Positions 16,972 to 24,705 of a stretch of 64,000 bases of DNA are shown in pieces. Below the pieces are notes generated by a model that made no database searches, was not told the DNA's origin, and saw nothing but the letters and a program-made list of their open reading frames with translations. The DNA comes from Pseudoflavonifractor sp. AF19-9AC (GTDB lineage Bacteria > Bacillota > Clostridia > Oscillospirales > Oscillospiraceae), in assembly GCF_003478995.1 (NCBI RefSeq), contig NZ_QUGI01000003.1:377203-441202 (forward strand), read 5' to 3'. Position numbers and translations under genes: made by a program. How positions within the stretch are numbered: the stretch's first letter is position 1; each line of letters starts with the position of its first letter.

Positions 16972-17009
16972 GCCGCCCGCCGGGGAGTGAGGCTCCTCCG
17001 GCGGGCGGC
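16972..17009 (+). other. GC-rich hairpin without U-tract, ilvA-rpe intergenic region
   Basis: GCCGCCCGCCGG pairs with CCGGCGGGCGGC, with GGAG/CTCC extending inwards. The bases after it (TATCTGAAAAG) are not a U-run, so it is a weak terminator or an RNA-stability element. The rest of the 274-base gap to rpe (17010-17211) is GC-rich and holds no gene or clear promoter that I can support. Confidence 0.45.
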
Positions 17010-17211
17010 TATCTGAAAAGCGGCGGGCCGGCCGGGATGGAACGGACGGGGGTGGGCCGTGGGCTCGGCCCGGAGCAAATCCGTTCTCCCGGAGGCTCCC
17101 GGGAAGCGTCCGCTCCCCTTCTCCGCCCTGTATCCTATGCGCCCGGAGTCCGGGCTGCCCCTGATGCAACCGCTTTGTTATTTTGTCGTATGGAAAGTGA
17201 GGCTGTCAGTT

Positions 17212-17856
17212 ATGGTAAAAATCGCCCCTTCAATTCTGTCCGCTGACTTTGCAAATCTGGGACGGGACATTCAGCGCGTCTCCTCCGCGGAATACCTCCA
17301 TGTGGATGTAATGGACGGCGCCTTTGTGCCCAATATCACCCTGGGCGTGCCGGTGGTCCAGTCCATCCGCAAGTGCACGGACATGTTTTTGGACGTCCAC
17401 CTGATGGTGGACAAGCCCGTTCGCTACATTGAGGCCTTTGCCAAGGCGGGAGCCGACCTGCTCTCCGTCCACCTGGAGGCCGACCACCCCAAGCACATTG
17501 CCCAGGCGCTGGACATTATGGGCCAGTGCGGCGTGAAGAAAGCCGTCGCCCTTCGCCCCATCACCTCTCCCAATGCCATTCTGCCCTACATTGAGCAGCT
17601 GGACATGGTGCTGGTGATGACGGTGGAGCCCGGCTTCGGCGGCCAGTCCTTTATGGAAAACCAGCTGGACACCATCCGCCAGGTCCGGGCCATTATCGAC
17701 CGCTATAACCCCGCCTGCGAGCTGGAGGTGGACGGCGGTGTCTCCCCCAAGACCGCCCCGCTGGTGATAGAGGCGGGTGCCAACGTGCTGGTGGCTGGCT
17801 CCGCCGTGTACGGCACTCCCGACCCCGCCGCCGCCATCGCCGCCCTGCGAGGCTGA
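17212..17856 (+). CDS. rpe: Ribulose-phosphate 3-epimerase
   Basis: 214 residues, the usual length. TIM-barrel motifs are present: KIAPSILSADFANLG at the N terminus, HVDVMDGAFVPNITLG, HLMVDKP, VMTVEPGFGGQSF and ELEVDGGVSPKT, giving the two His, two Asp and metal-binding set. It interconverts ribulose-5-phosphate and xylulose-5-phosphate in the pentose phosphate pathway. ATG 17212 gives the family's canonical start; the open frame continues upstream to 17059 but without homology. The ribosome site (GTGAGG) is weak. It is outside its frequent rsgA-prkC neighbourhood. Confidence 0.95.
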   Translation: MVKIAPSILSADFANLGRDIQRVSSAEYLHVDVMDGAFVPNITLGVPVVQSIRKCTDMFLDVHLMVDKPVRYIEAFAKAGADLLSVHLEADHPKHIAQALDIMGQCGVKKAVALRPITSPNAILPYIEQLDMVLVMTVEPGFGGQSFMENQLDTIRQVRAIIDRYNPACELEVDGGVSPKTAPLVIEAGANVLVAGSAVYGTPDPAAAIAALRG

Positions 17857-17869
17857 CCAAAACCGCGGC

Positions 17870-18022
17870 ATAAAGGAATACCAGTTCCTCACCGCAGACA
17901 GTCCAGAGCAGGTCATGAACGACATGGTTCAGGCGGGCTGGCGGGTGGCTGGAACCTCCCGTCAGCCCCGGTTCCAACTCAAATTTATCATTACTCTGGA
18001 ACGGGAATCCCAAAATTCCTAA
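17870..18022 (+). CDS. DUF4177-like small protein, start codon unclear
   Basis: About 50 residues with the DUF4177 look: KEYQFLTADSPEQVMNDMVQ, then AGWRVAGTS and a basic-to-hydrophobic ending (FQLKFIITLERE). The family usually begins Met just before KEYKF. Here the matching codon is ATA (17870-17872), and no ATG, GTG or TTG exists in frame between the rpe stop and it. The only in-frame start is a GTG at 17777, deep inside rpe, which would add 30 Pro/Cys-rich residues. Either ATA is used, the gene is translated by coupling with rpe, or the start codon has been lost. Function unknown. Confidence 0.5.
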   Translation: MKEYQFLTADSPEQVMNDMVQAGWRVAGTSRQPRFQLKFIITLERESQNS

Positions 18023-18064
18023 CTCCTAAATTTCTCATTTCTCATCCCCTGGAGGTCAGTCCCC

Positions 18065-18667
18065 ATGGAATACTTTCCCCCCGCCCTTGAAAATCTGGTG
18101 GAACAGTTTGCCAAGCTGCCCGGCATCGGCCGAAAGAGCGCCCAGCGCCTGGCCTTCCACGTCCTCTCCCTGTCTCCGGAAGAGGCGGAGGCCTTTGCCC
18201 AGGCCGTTGTAGAGGCCAAGCGTGCCATCCACTGCTGCCCCGTGTGCCAGAACCTTACGGAGGGGGACGGCCCCTGCTCCATCTGTGCCAGCCCCCGCCG
18301 GGACACCTCTCTCATCTGCGTGGTGGCCGACCCCAAGGATGTGGTGGCCATGGAGCGCTCCCGGGAGTATCAGGGGCTCTATCACGTGCTTCATGGGGTC
18401 ATCTCCCCCATGAACCATGTAAGCCCCGACGATCTGCACATCAAGTCCCTGTTGGAGCGTGTGGCTGCCGGGGGAGTGTCCGAGGTCATCATGGCCACCA
18501 ACCCGGATACAGAGGGGGAGGCCACCGCCATGTACCTCTCCCGGCTGCTGAAGCCCTTCCAGGTGAAGGTCACCCGCCTGGCCTACGGCATCCCCGTGGG
18601 CAGCCACCTGGAGTACACCGATGACGCCACCCTCATGCGGGCGCTGGAGGGCCGGCGGGAAATGTAA
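18065..18667 (+). CDS. recR: Recombination mediator RecR
   Basis: 200 residues, standard length. It has a helix-hairpin-helix near the N terminus (KLPGIGRKSAQRLAFH), a C4 zinc finger (CPVCQNLTEGDGPCSIC), a Toprim domain (ICVVADPKDVVAMERS; ATNPDTEGEATAMYL) and a Walker-like C-terminal strand (GIPVGSHLEYTD). RecR with RecO/RecF loads RecA onto SSB-coated gaps. The ATG has a TGGAGG site 8-9 bases upstream. The usual dnaX-ybaB partners are not upstream here. Confidence 0.97.
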   Translation: MEYFPPALENLVEQFAKLPGIGRKSAQRLAFHVLSLSPEEAEAFAQAVVEAKRAIHCCPVCQNLTEGDGPCSICASPRRDTSLICVVADPKDVVAMERSREYQGLYHVLHGVISPMNHVSPDDLHIKSLLERVAAGGVSEVIMATNPDTEGEATAMYLSRLLKPFQVKVTRLAYGIPVGSHLEYTDDATLMRALEGRREM

Positions 18668-18700
18668 GCGCCACACCACTGAGAAAGGAGCGTCACGGCA

Positions 18701-19441
18701 ATGCCCACCATCCCCAAGCTGTCCAAGGTGACCCGGCACTATCTGCGGGATTTTTCCTTTCGCCTGGCGGTCTTTCTCTTTGTGGCCACTCTCTTTCTCT
18801 TTCGGCCGGATTGGCTGGACTTCACGGGAAACGCTCCGGTCCTGCCCCTTCTGCTGCTCTGGCTGGCTGTGGCCGGCTCCATGGTGGTTCAGCTCAACCC
18901 CAACAGCCTGCTGACCACCGGATGCCTCAAGCAGTATCCCACCCGCTATGACCCGGTGGACCATTACCGTCCGGAGGATCTGCGGCAGGCGGTAAAAATT
19001 CAGGACCGCGGCGCTTTGAAGGTGGCTGTGGTATGGCTGGCCATCAACCTGTGCTTCGGCATTCTCTATCACCGCGGTGTGCTGTCTGTACCGGTGCTGG
19101 TTCTGCTGTGTGCCCTGTGCTACCTCTGCGACCTCATCTGCGTGCTGTTCTTCTGTCCCTTCCAGACCTTTCTCATGAAAAACCGATGCTGCGTCAACTG
19201 CCGGATCTTTGCCTGGGGCTCCTGGATGATGGCCGCTCCCCTCATGTGCGTCCCCCACTGGTACGCCCAGAGCCTGTTCTGGATTGGCGTGGTGGTGCTG
19301 ATCTTCTGGGAGGTGCGCTACCGCCGCCACCCGGAGCGGTTCTGGTACGGTTCCAACAAGCTGCTCCAATGCGCCCACTGCCCGGAGCAGCTGTGCCGCT
19401 ACAAAGTTCCCCGCTCCCCCCGTTTCCGAAAGCCCCTGTGA
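18701..19441 (+). CDS. Conserved-looking hypothetical polytopic membrane protein with Cys pairs
   Basis: 246 residues with about five membrane helices (near 22-38, 47-64, 107-125, 130-155 and 195-212). It has cytosolic-looking Cys pairs: CCVNC in the fourth loop and CAHCPEQLC near the C terminus, which could bind a metal. Between helices 2 and 3 is a polar YDPVDHYRPEDL segment. ATG 18701 has GAAAGGAG. It follows recR by 33 bases and is closed by a terminator, so it is probably co-transcribed with recR. I cannot name the family. Confidence 0.65.
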   Translation: MPTIPKLSKVTRHYLRDFSFRLAVFLFVATLFLFRPDWLDFTGNAPVLPLLLLWLAVAGSMVVQLNPNSLLTTGCLKQYPTRYDPVDHYRPEDLRQAVKIQDRGALKVAVVWLAINLCFGILYHRGVLSVPVLVLLCALCYLCDLICVLFFCPFQTFLMKNRCCVNCRIFAWGSWMMAAPLMCVPHWYAQSLFWIGVVVLIFWEVRYRRHPERFWYGSNKLLQCAHCPEQLCRYKVPRSPRFRKPL

Positions 19442-19443
19442 CT

Positions 19444-19479
19444 CCCTGCCTCCCGTTCTGCAAGGCAGGGGCTTTTTTT
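19444..19479 (+). terminator. Terminator of the rpe-recR-membrane protein run
   Basis: CCCTGCCT pairs with AGGCAGGG, followed by GC and seven T residues. Confidence 0.85.
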
Positions 19480-19600
19480 ACCCGTCTAATCTGTTTTCTC
19501 TCTGTGTTTTACGGGCATTGGGGGAACTTTTTCCTGTTTTATCCGTCTAAAGAGACAGAACAAACCGGCATCTGTCCGTTTTGGAAAGGAGTGCATTGTC

Positions 19601-20974
19601 TTGAAACGACGAATCCTCACCGCCGCACTGGCCGCTTTGCTGGCCCTTTCTCTCACTGCCTGCGGCTCCCCCGCTCACTCCGGCTCCGGAAGCTCCCTGC
19701 CCCCTTCTGTCTCCAAGCTGGCTCTCAACCAGCCTGTCTATCCCGACTTTCCTCAGCAGCCCGACTTGAGCGAGTTTGGGGAGGACTGGGAGTCCTATGA
19801 CCGGGCCTCCTCGGAATATTATGAAGATCTCTCTGCCCTGCGGGGTGACGGAATCGCCCCGGACACGGTGCAGGCCCTCTCTGACTTTGCCGGGCGCAGC
19901 ACCGCCCTGGCCATCGCCGGCATGGAGGGGGAGAACACCGTCTACTCCCCCCTGTCTCTGTGGTCCGCTCTGGCTATGCTGGCCCAGTGCTCCGGGGGTG
20001 AGAGCCGTCAGCAGGTGCTCACGGCCCTGGGCAGCGACGGGCTGGAATCCCTTCAGGAGCAGGTGGCTCAGGTGTGGCAGGGGCTCTACACAGACAACGG
20101 AGTCAGTTCCCTGCTTCTGGCCAACTCCATCTGGCTCAACAGCAGCATGGAGGGCTCCTACGTGGAGGAGACTCTGGAGGCCCTGGCTCAGAACTACTAC
20201 GCCGGCGCCTTTGCCGTCCCCATGGGCACTGCTGAGGCCGACCAGGCGGTCACCGACTGGGTGAGCCAGCAGACCCACGGTCTCATCGGCGGGGAGGAGC
20301 CCGTGGTGGAGACCAAGGAGTACACCCTGGCCCTGCTGGCCTCCTCTCTCTACTACAAAGCCCCCTGGGCGGAGGAGTTCTCAGAGTCCCAGACCTGGGC
20401 CGACACCTTCACCGATGCCGCAGGAAATTCCTCTCAGGTGGACTTCATGCATCAGGAACACCACGGCACCATGCTCACCGGAGCGGGCTGGCAGGCGGCC
20501 AGTCTCAGCACTCAGCTGGGCGAGGTAGTCTTTGTCCTGCCTGACCAGGGCGTCACTCCCGAGTCCCTGCTGGAGGACGGAAGCCTTCTGTCCAGCCTGG
20601 ACTTCAATGACCCCGGGGCCCAAAGCGGCGCTATCACGTGGTCGGTCCCCAAATTTGACGTGGATTCCGAGCTGGATCTGCTCCCGGCCTTAGAAGCGCT
20701 GGGTATCACCGATCTGCTGGATGCGGATGCTGCCGACCTCTCTCCCCTCACCTCCATCGGTGCCTACCTCTCCGGCGCCACCCAGATGGCCCGGGTAAAG
20801 GCAGACGAGGAGGGCGTGGAGGCCGCCGCCGTCACCATCCTCACCATGGACGCCACCGCCGCTCTGGAAGATCCCGAGCCTATGGTGATGGATCTGGACC
20901 GCCCCTTCCTTTTTGTCATCCGCACCGAGGGCGTTCCCCTCTTTGTGGGCATCGTCAACCAGGTGAACGGATAA
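19601..20974 (+). CDS. Serpin-family lipoprotein (predicted secreted protease inhibitor)
   Basis: 457 residues. The lipoprotein signal has LTAC at 18-21, so the mature protein is anchored by Cys21. An acidic/Pro linker runs to about 95, then the serpin fold follows: NTVYSPLSLWSALAMLAQCSGGES, LLANSIWLNSS, ASSLYYKAPWAEEF, a MHQ strand, and the C-terminal RPFLFVIRTEGVPLFVGIV signature. The hinge EEGVEAAAV near residue 400 keeps the small-residue pattern of inhibitory serpins. The reactive loop is about five residues longer than in antitrypsin, so the P1 residue is uncertain. The start is TTG 19601, nine bases after AAAGGAG. Gut bacteria use serpins against host or bacterial serine proteases; the target here is unknown. 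Confidence 0.88.
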   Translation: MKRRILTAALAALLALSLTACGSPAHSGSGSSLPPSVSKLALNQPVYPDFPQQPDLSEFGEDWESYDRASSEYYEDLSALRGDGIAPDTVQALSDFAGRSTALAIAGMEGENTVYSPLSLWSALAMLAQCSGGESRQQVLTALGSDGLESLQEQVAQVWQGLYTDNGVSSLLLANSIWLNSSMEGSYVEETLEALAQNYYAGAFAVPMGTAEADQAVTDWVSQQTHGLIGGEEPVVETKEYTLALLASSLYYKAPWAEEFSESQTWADTFTDAAGNSSQVDFMHQEHHGTMLTGAGWQAASLSTQLGEVVFVLPDQGVTPESLLEDGSLLSSLDFNDPGAQSGAITWSVPKFDVDSELDLLPALEALGITDLLDADAADLSPLTSIGAYLSGATQMARVKADEEGVEAAAVTILTMDATAALEDPEPMVMDLDRPFLFVIRTEGVPLFVGIVNQVNG

Positions 20975-21104
20975 CGCTCTCCTCAACGCCCAATTCGGCA
21001 TTGTGCTGCCGGCCAGAACGCTATGTATCATTCTACATCCAGTTGAACAAAGCTAAAAGTTTCAAGAGCTCACCCAATGTGATTACAGATTGGAAGTGCA
21101 TGCG

Positions 21105-21731
21105 ATGAAGAAATTTTTAACACTGCTGCTTGCCTTTACTACGGTATGTTCTCTTGTGGCCTGCGGTGGACACAACGATTATTCACCCAAAAGCAATATG
21201 CAGGATGGTCAGCAACAGAATCGCGCCCAATCGTCCATGGGCGAAACTGACATAACAGAAGCAATCGACTTTGATGCTTCTGTTTCTTGGGCAAACTGGT
21301 CGGATGACCCCAAAATCAGAGAATTGGCGCTTAACAGGGACACATTTGAACTTCGTTCGGCTGGACATATTCCCGTCTACAAGTGCGACACATTAGAAGA
21401 ACTAAAGGAGTTCAAAACAACATTTTCAGGTACCTTTACTATGGACGGAGCTTGGGACGAAGTACCCTCTTTTGAGGAAGTGACCGCAGATTATACGGAT
21501 GATTTCTTTACTGAAAACACCTTGCTTTTGGTCTATGTGGAGGCAGGCAGCTGCACGCCTCGATTTGGGATAGATTCTGTTTTGAAAGAGAACGACACGC
21601 TCTCCGTCTACGTCAAATGCACTTATAACCCCGAAGAAGGCGACTGTGCAATGGCAGGGTGGCTGTTTACGATCTCTGTCAACAACGACCAGGTACAAGA
21701 TTGCACTCACTTTGATGCTGTTCTGAAGTAA
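21105..21731 (+). CDS. Hypothetical lipoprotein
   Basis: 208 residues. The signal peptide ends LVAC, so Cys20 should be lipidated. A Gln/Asn/Ser-rich linker follows, and a globular domain of about 150 residues with the SFEEVTADYTDDFFTENTLLLVYVEAGSC stretch, which has the beta-strand alternation of extracellular domains. ATG 21105 is favoured over a TTG at 21090 because the signal peptide starts there. Base composition is clearly lower in GC than its neighbours, and codon use is less biased, hinting at later acquisition. No family recognised. A terminator follows. Confidence 0.7.
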   Translation: MKKFLTLLLAFTTVCSLVACGGHNDYSPKSNMQDGQQQNRAQSSMGETDITEAIDFDASVSWANWSDDPKIRELALNRDTFELRSAGHIPVYKCDTLEELKEFKTTFSGTFTMDGAWDEVPSFEEVTADYTDDFFTENTLLLVYVEAGSCTPRFGIDSVLKENDTLSVYVKCTYNPEEGDCAMAGWLFTISVNNDQVQDCTHFDAVLK

Positions 21732-21752
21732 GAAAACAATAAAATTTTGACA

Positions 21753-21794
21753 AACCCCTCTGCCTGTTCACCGGAGCAGACAGAGGGGTTTTAA
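21753..21794 (+). terminator. Terminator of the lipoprotein gene
   Basis: AACCCCTCTG pairs with CAGAGGGGTT; TTTT follows. The inner loop is about 18 bases. Between this and the next terminator (21795-21955) I see no gene. Confidence 0.75.
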
Positions 21795-21955
21795 TCCATT
21801 CAAATCAGAGGGATCATGTTCGTGTTGCCGGTCGCTGCACCCCCCACACGAATAACGCCCAAGGTACCAAACTGAAGTTTCCCAATCGTGATTCACTGAG
21901 TTGGACGGAAGATACACCGGCAGCACATGATGGAATTGGGAGTTTCTCAAAAAGA

Positions 21956-21994
21956 CCCGCCGGGAACCAAGTTCGTTCCCGGCGGGCCTTTTTT
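21956..21994. terminator. Terminator, probably bidirectional, at the end of the XRE gene
   Basis: CCCGCCGGGAAC pairs perfectly with GTTCCCGGCGGG across a 7-base loop. TTTTTT lies on the plus side and AAAAAG on the other, so it also stops the minus-strand regulator. Confidence 0.85.
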
Positions 21995-22005
21995 CTTTCA
22001 TTCGT

Positions 22006-22401
22006 TCAGCGCCGGCGGATCTCCAGCACAATTTTCCGGGTACAGCCCAGCATCACCAGAATCAGCACTACCACCGCCAGTTCCAGGGGTTCCCAGCGGC
22101 CAAAGAGCGCCTGCAGGGCCAGATAGGTGACCACTGAGCCCATGAGCACCCCAAACACCGCACCCCCCAGGTTGGGGCCCCAGAAGCGGGAACGGCTCTC
22201 ACTGTCGGGGTAGATGAGCTCGTCCACACCCACCTGAAAGAACTCCGCCAGCTTCATCAAATCGTCGATAGAGGGGTTGGTCTGTCCCCGTTCCCAGTTG
22301 GAGATGGTCTGCCGGGTGGTGTGCAGCTGGGCAGCCACGGTCTCCTGGCTCATCCCCCTCCGCTCCCGGATGCGCTTCAAATTTCGGGCTACGTCGTTCA
22401 T
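22006..22401 (-). CDS. XRE-family HTH regulator with C-terminal membrane helices
   Basis: 131 residues. The N-terminal HTH_3 domain (about 5-60) contains RRGMSQETVAAQLHTTRQTISNWERG, the recognition helices. It is followed by a short linker and two hydrophobic helices (about 78-97 and 106-124). Membrane-linked XRE regulators of this size are usually autoregulatory and sense envelope stress or peptides. The ATG at 22401 has GAGGAGG seven bases upstream. It has its own promoter and terminator. The regulated genes cannot be read here. Confidence 0.85.
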   Translation of the reverse strand: MNDVARNLKRIRERRGMSQETVAAQLHTTRQTISNWERGQTNPSIDDLMKLAEFFQVGVDELIYPDSESRSRFWGPNLGGAVFGVLMGSVVTYLALQALFGRWEPLELAVVVLILVMLGCTRKIVLEIRRR

Positions 22402-22433
22402 CGCCTGTCCTCCTCGGTCCCTTTTCTGTCTCC

Positions 22434-22462
22434 AACATAGGGCGCTGCGTGGAAAAAGTCAA
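22434..22462 (-). promoter_or_regulatory. Promoter of the XRE regulator
   Basis: Minus strand TTGACT (22462-22457), 17-bp spacer, TATGTT (22439-22434), 33 bases before the ATG. Confidence 0.65.
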
Positions 22463-22483
22463 GCAAGGATTCCTTGCCCCGCC

Positions 22484-23176
22484 TCAAAGCCGCACGGGGA
22501 GCGGATGAACCACCCGCAGCTCCTCCGGGGTGACGGCGCACTCCATGGCCAGCACCTCCACGCCTGCCTTGGCTGCCCGGCGCAGAGCGTCGCCGAACTG
22601 GGGGTGGGTGGCGTCGTTGGGCTCCAGATACTTCATCCCCTCCATCTGGACGATGAAGCACACCGCCGCCTCATAGCCCGCCGCCTTGGCAGCCGCCAGT
22701 TCTTCCAGATGCTTCACCCCCCGCAGGGTGGGGGCGTCGGGGAAGCGGACCACGCCCTCCTCCTCCAGGGTGACCCCCTTCACCTCCACAAAGCCCCGGG
22801 CAGAGGAAGACTCCCAATAGAAATCAAAGCGTGAGGCGCCGTAGGTGGTCTCCGGGCGCAGCAGGGTAAGCTCCGGCCGGAAGCCCCCGGCGGAGGCCCA
22901 CTCTCCAAACACCTTGTTGGGGGCCTGAGAATCCATGTTGATGAGCAGGGGACCGTTCCCCGTCTCTTTTTCCACGGCCACCAGATCAAAACGGGTCTTG
23001 CGCGTGGGGTTGGTGCTCTCCTCCAGATACACCAGCGCCCCGGGCACCAGCAGCTCCCGGCAGCGGCCGGTATTCTTTACATGGCACACCTCCGTTCCGC
23101 CCTCCACCTCCACATGGGCAATAAACCGGTTGGGCCGGGCCAGAAAACGGCCCGGTGAAATATTCGTATAGCGCAT
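22484..23176 (-). CDS. sfsA: SfsA family nuclease (sugar fermentation stimulation protein)
   Basis: 230 residues. Motifs: RFIAHVEVEGGTEVCHVKNTGRCRELL at the N terminus (OB-like part) and a nuclease core with ASRFDFYWESSSARGFVEVKGVTLEEEG, in which Asp, Glu and the Glu-x-Lys pair form the PD-(D/E)XK-like site. It ends HPQFGDALRRAAKAGVEVLAMEC. SfsA was named from maltose metabolism and is now considered a DNA/RNA-binding nuclease-fold protein. The frame opens at 23212, but ATG 23176 has GGGAG nine bases upstream and matches the family's start. Confidence 0.92.
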   Translation of the reverse strand: MRYTNISPGRFLARPNRFIAHVEVEGGTEVCHVKNTGRCRELLVPGALVYLEESTNPTRKTRFDLVAVEKETGNGPLLINMDSQAPNKVFGEWASAGGFRPELTLLRPETTYGASRFDFYWESSSARGFVEVKGVTLEEEGVVRFPDAPTLRGVKHLEELAAAKAAGYEAAVCFIVQMEGMKYLEPNDATHPQFGDALRRAAKAGVEVLAMECAVTPEELRVVHPLPVRL

Positions 23177-23444
23177 CTTGTATTTCTCCCACTTTTTCTG
23201 GTATGATAGCATCGTTCGAGCTTCTATGATAAACGGCTTTCCAAGTCAGTTGGTCTTGCACTTCCCGTTGGGAGACTCAATGCACCAACGGAACTACGCA
23301 TTGCAGCAACAGCTGAATTTTATAAAAACAACCATTCTGAGCCGTTTTTATGGAATCGGGCGGCTGCCGCCGCACAAACAAACTGCATCGCGGTTGATTC
23401 AGCAGAAATTATTATAGTGCATCTGCAAGGGGGAGACAAGTCTC

Positions 23445-24329
23445 ATGCAGGCAAAAGCTACCTGGTCCATTGTCCTCGCCGCTGCCCTATGGGGTGGAAT
23501 CGGCGTTTTTTTGAAGCTGCTCACCGCCGCCGGTCTGTCCTCCATGGAAGGTGTCGCCGTGCGCAGCGCCGTATCCGCCATTCTGTACGGCCTGTTCCTG
23601 GCTGTCACAGACCGGAAGGCTTTGCTCATTCACCCCCGTCACTGGTACTATTTTTTCGGCACCGGAGTCTGCTCCCTGGTATTTTTTAACTGGTGCTATT
23701 TTACTACTATCTCCCAGAGCTCTATGTCGGTGGCCGCTGTACTTCTGTACACCTCCCCCGTCTTTGTCGCCCTGCTGTCCGCCCTCTTCCTTCGGGAACG
23801 GTTTACCGCTCAAAAAGCCAGCGTCCTTCTGCTCACCTTCGCAGGGTGTGCCCTGGTGACCGGCCTGTTTCCTTTGGGACAGCAGCATGTGTCCCTGATT
23901 ACCCTTCTGCTGGGTCTGGGTTCCGGATTCGGCTACGCTCTTTATTCCATTTTCGGAAAATTTGCTCTGGAAAAGTACACCCCTTCCACCGTAACCTTCT
24001 ATACGTTTTTATTCGCCGCGGTGGCTTCTGTCCCCATCTCCGGGCTTTACCGTCATCTGCATCTGCTGGTCAGCTGGAAGGCAGCGGCAGGCGGTCTGGG
24101 CATCGGCCTTTTCTGCTGTATTCTACCCTATCTGCTCTACACCGCAGGCCTACAGCATGTGGAGGCGGGTAAGGCCGCCATTCTGGCCACCATTGAGCCT
24201 TTTGTGGCCGCTCTGCTGGGTATCTTACTCTTTCACGAGGAAATCACTTTTTTCAAGCTGCTGGGCATGGCCGCCATTTTCGGTGCCGTCCTCCTGCTTA
24301 ACCGCCCGATCCTGAAAAAGGAAACTTAA
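23445..24329 (+). CDS. EamA (DMT superfamily) transporter
   Basis: 294 residues, ten predicted membrane helices in two homologous five-helix EamA halves. Typical end-of-half motifs: LLYTSPVFVALLSALFLRERFTAQK in the first and ATIEPFVAALLGILLFHEEITFFK in the second. DMT proteins export or import amino acids, drugs or cofactors. ATG 23445 follows GGGGGAG. The stop is 10 bases before the promoter of the T-box/TrpB-like unit; there is no obvious terminator. A link to aromatic amino acids is suggested only by that position. The 268 bases upstream (23177-23444) hold no gene I can support. Confidence 0.85.
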   Translation: MQAKATWSIVLAAALWGGIGVFLKLLTAAGLSSMEGVAVRSAVSAILYGLFLAVTDRKALLIHPRHWYYFFGTGVCSLVFFNWCYFTTISQSSMSVAAVLLYTSPVFVALLSALFLRERFTAQKASVLLLTFAGCALVTGLFPLGQQHVSLITLLLGLGSGFGYALYSIFGKFALEKYTPSTVTFYTFLFAAVASVPISGLYRHLHLLVSWKAAAGGLGIGLFCCILPYLLYTAGLQHVEAGKAAILATIEPFVAALLGILLFHEEITFFKLLGMAAIFGAVLLLNRPILKKET

Positions 24330-24339
24330 AAATTGGGGC

Positions 24340-24368
24340 TTGACACCCGAACTTCATCTCGCTATAAT
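24340..24368 (+). promoter_or_regulatory. Promoter of the T-box/TrpB-like transcript
   Basis: TTGACA (24340-24345), 17-bp spacer, TATAAT (24363-24368): perfect consensus. Confidence 0.85.
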
Positions 24369-24374
24369 AGCACC

Positions 24375-24670
24375 AAATTAAATCAGAAAACCGATGAGAA
24401 AGAGGAGTAGCAGCGAGTCGGAACCTTACAGAGAGCCGCAGGCGGTGGAATTGCGGCAGGGGACGCCGGTGTGAATGGACTTTCGAGGGCTAAGCGAACG
24501 GGAAACCAAGTAGCGCGACGGGGACTCCGCCCGTTATCAGGGGAGCATGGGCTGTTTGGCCTGTGAAAGTGAGCGGGCGTATCTTCATACGTCAATCCGG
24601 GTGGCACCGCAGAGGCTGATTGCAGTCCTTTGTCCCAGAATGAAAATTTCGGGGACGAAGGGCTTTTTTG
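24375..24670 (+). promoter_or_regulatory. T-box riboswitch, predicted tRNA-Trp specific
   Basis: A typical T-box leader. Stem I contains the AGTAGCAG element (about 24406-24413) and the AGAGAG bulge region. The specifier loop has GTGAA followed by TGG (24476-24478), the tryptophan codon. The T-box proper is GGGTGGCACCGC (about 24599-24610); its TGGC would pair with a tRNA 3' end GCCA, fitting the G discriminator base of bacterial tRNA-Trp. A terminator hairpin (GTCCTTTGTCCC/GGGACGAAGGGC plus TTTTTT, about 24625-24666) competes with the antiterminator. Uncharged tRNA-Trp should therefore switch on the TrpB-like gene. Confidence 0.9.
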
Positions 24671-24705
24671 TTGCCTTCTCCCCAGACGAAAAGGAGAAAT
24701 GAACC

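Noticed and set aside
17059..17211. Upstream extension of the rpe frame
   Set aside because: No homology before the family's canonical start; the ATG at 17212 gives the usual 214-residue enzyme.
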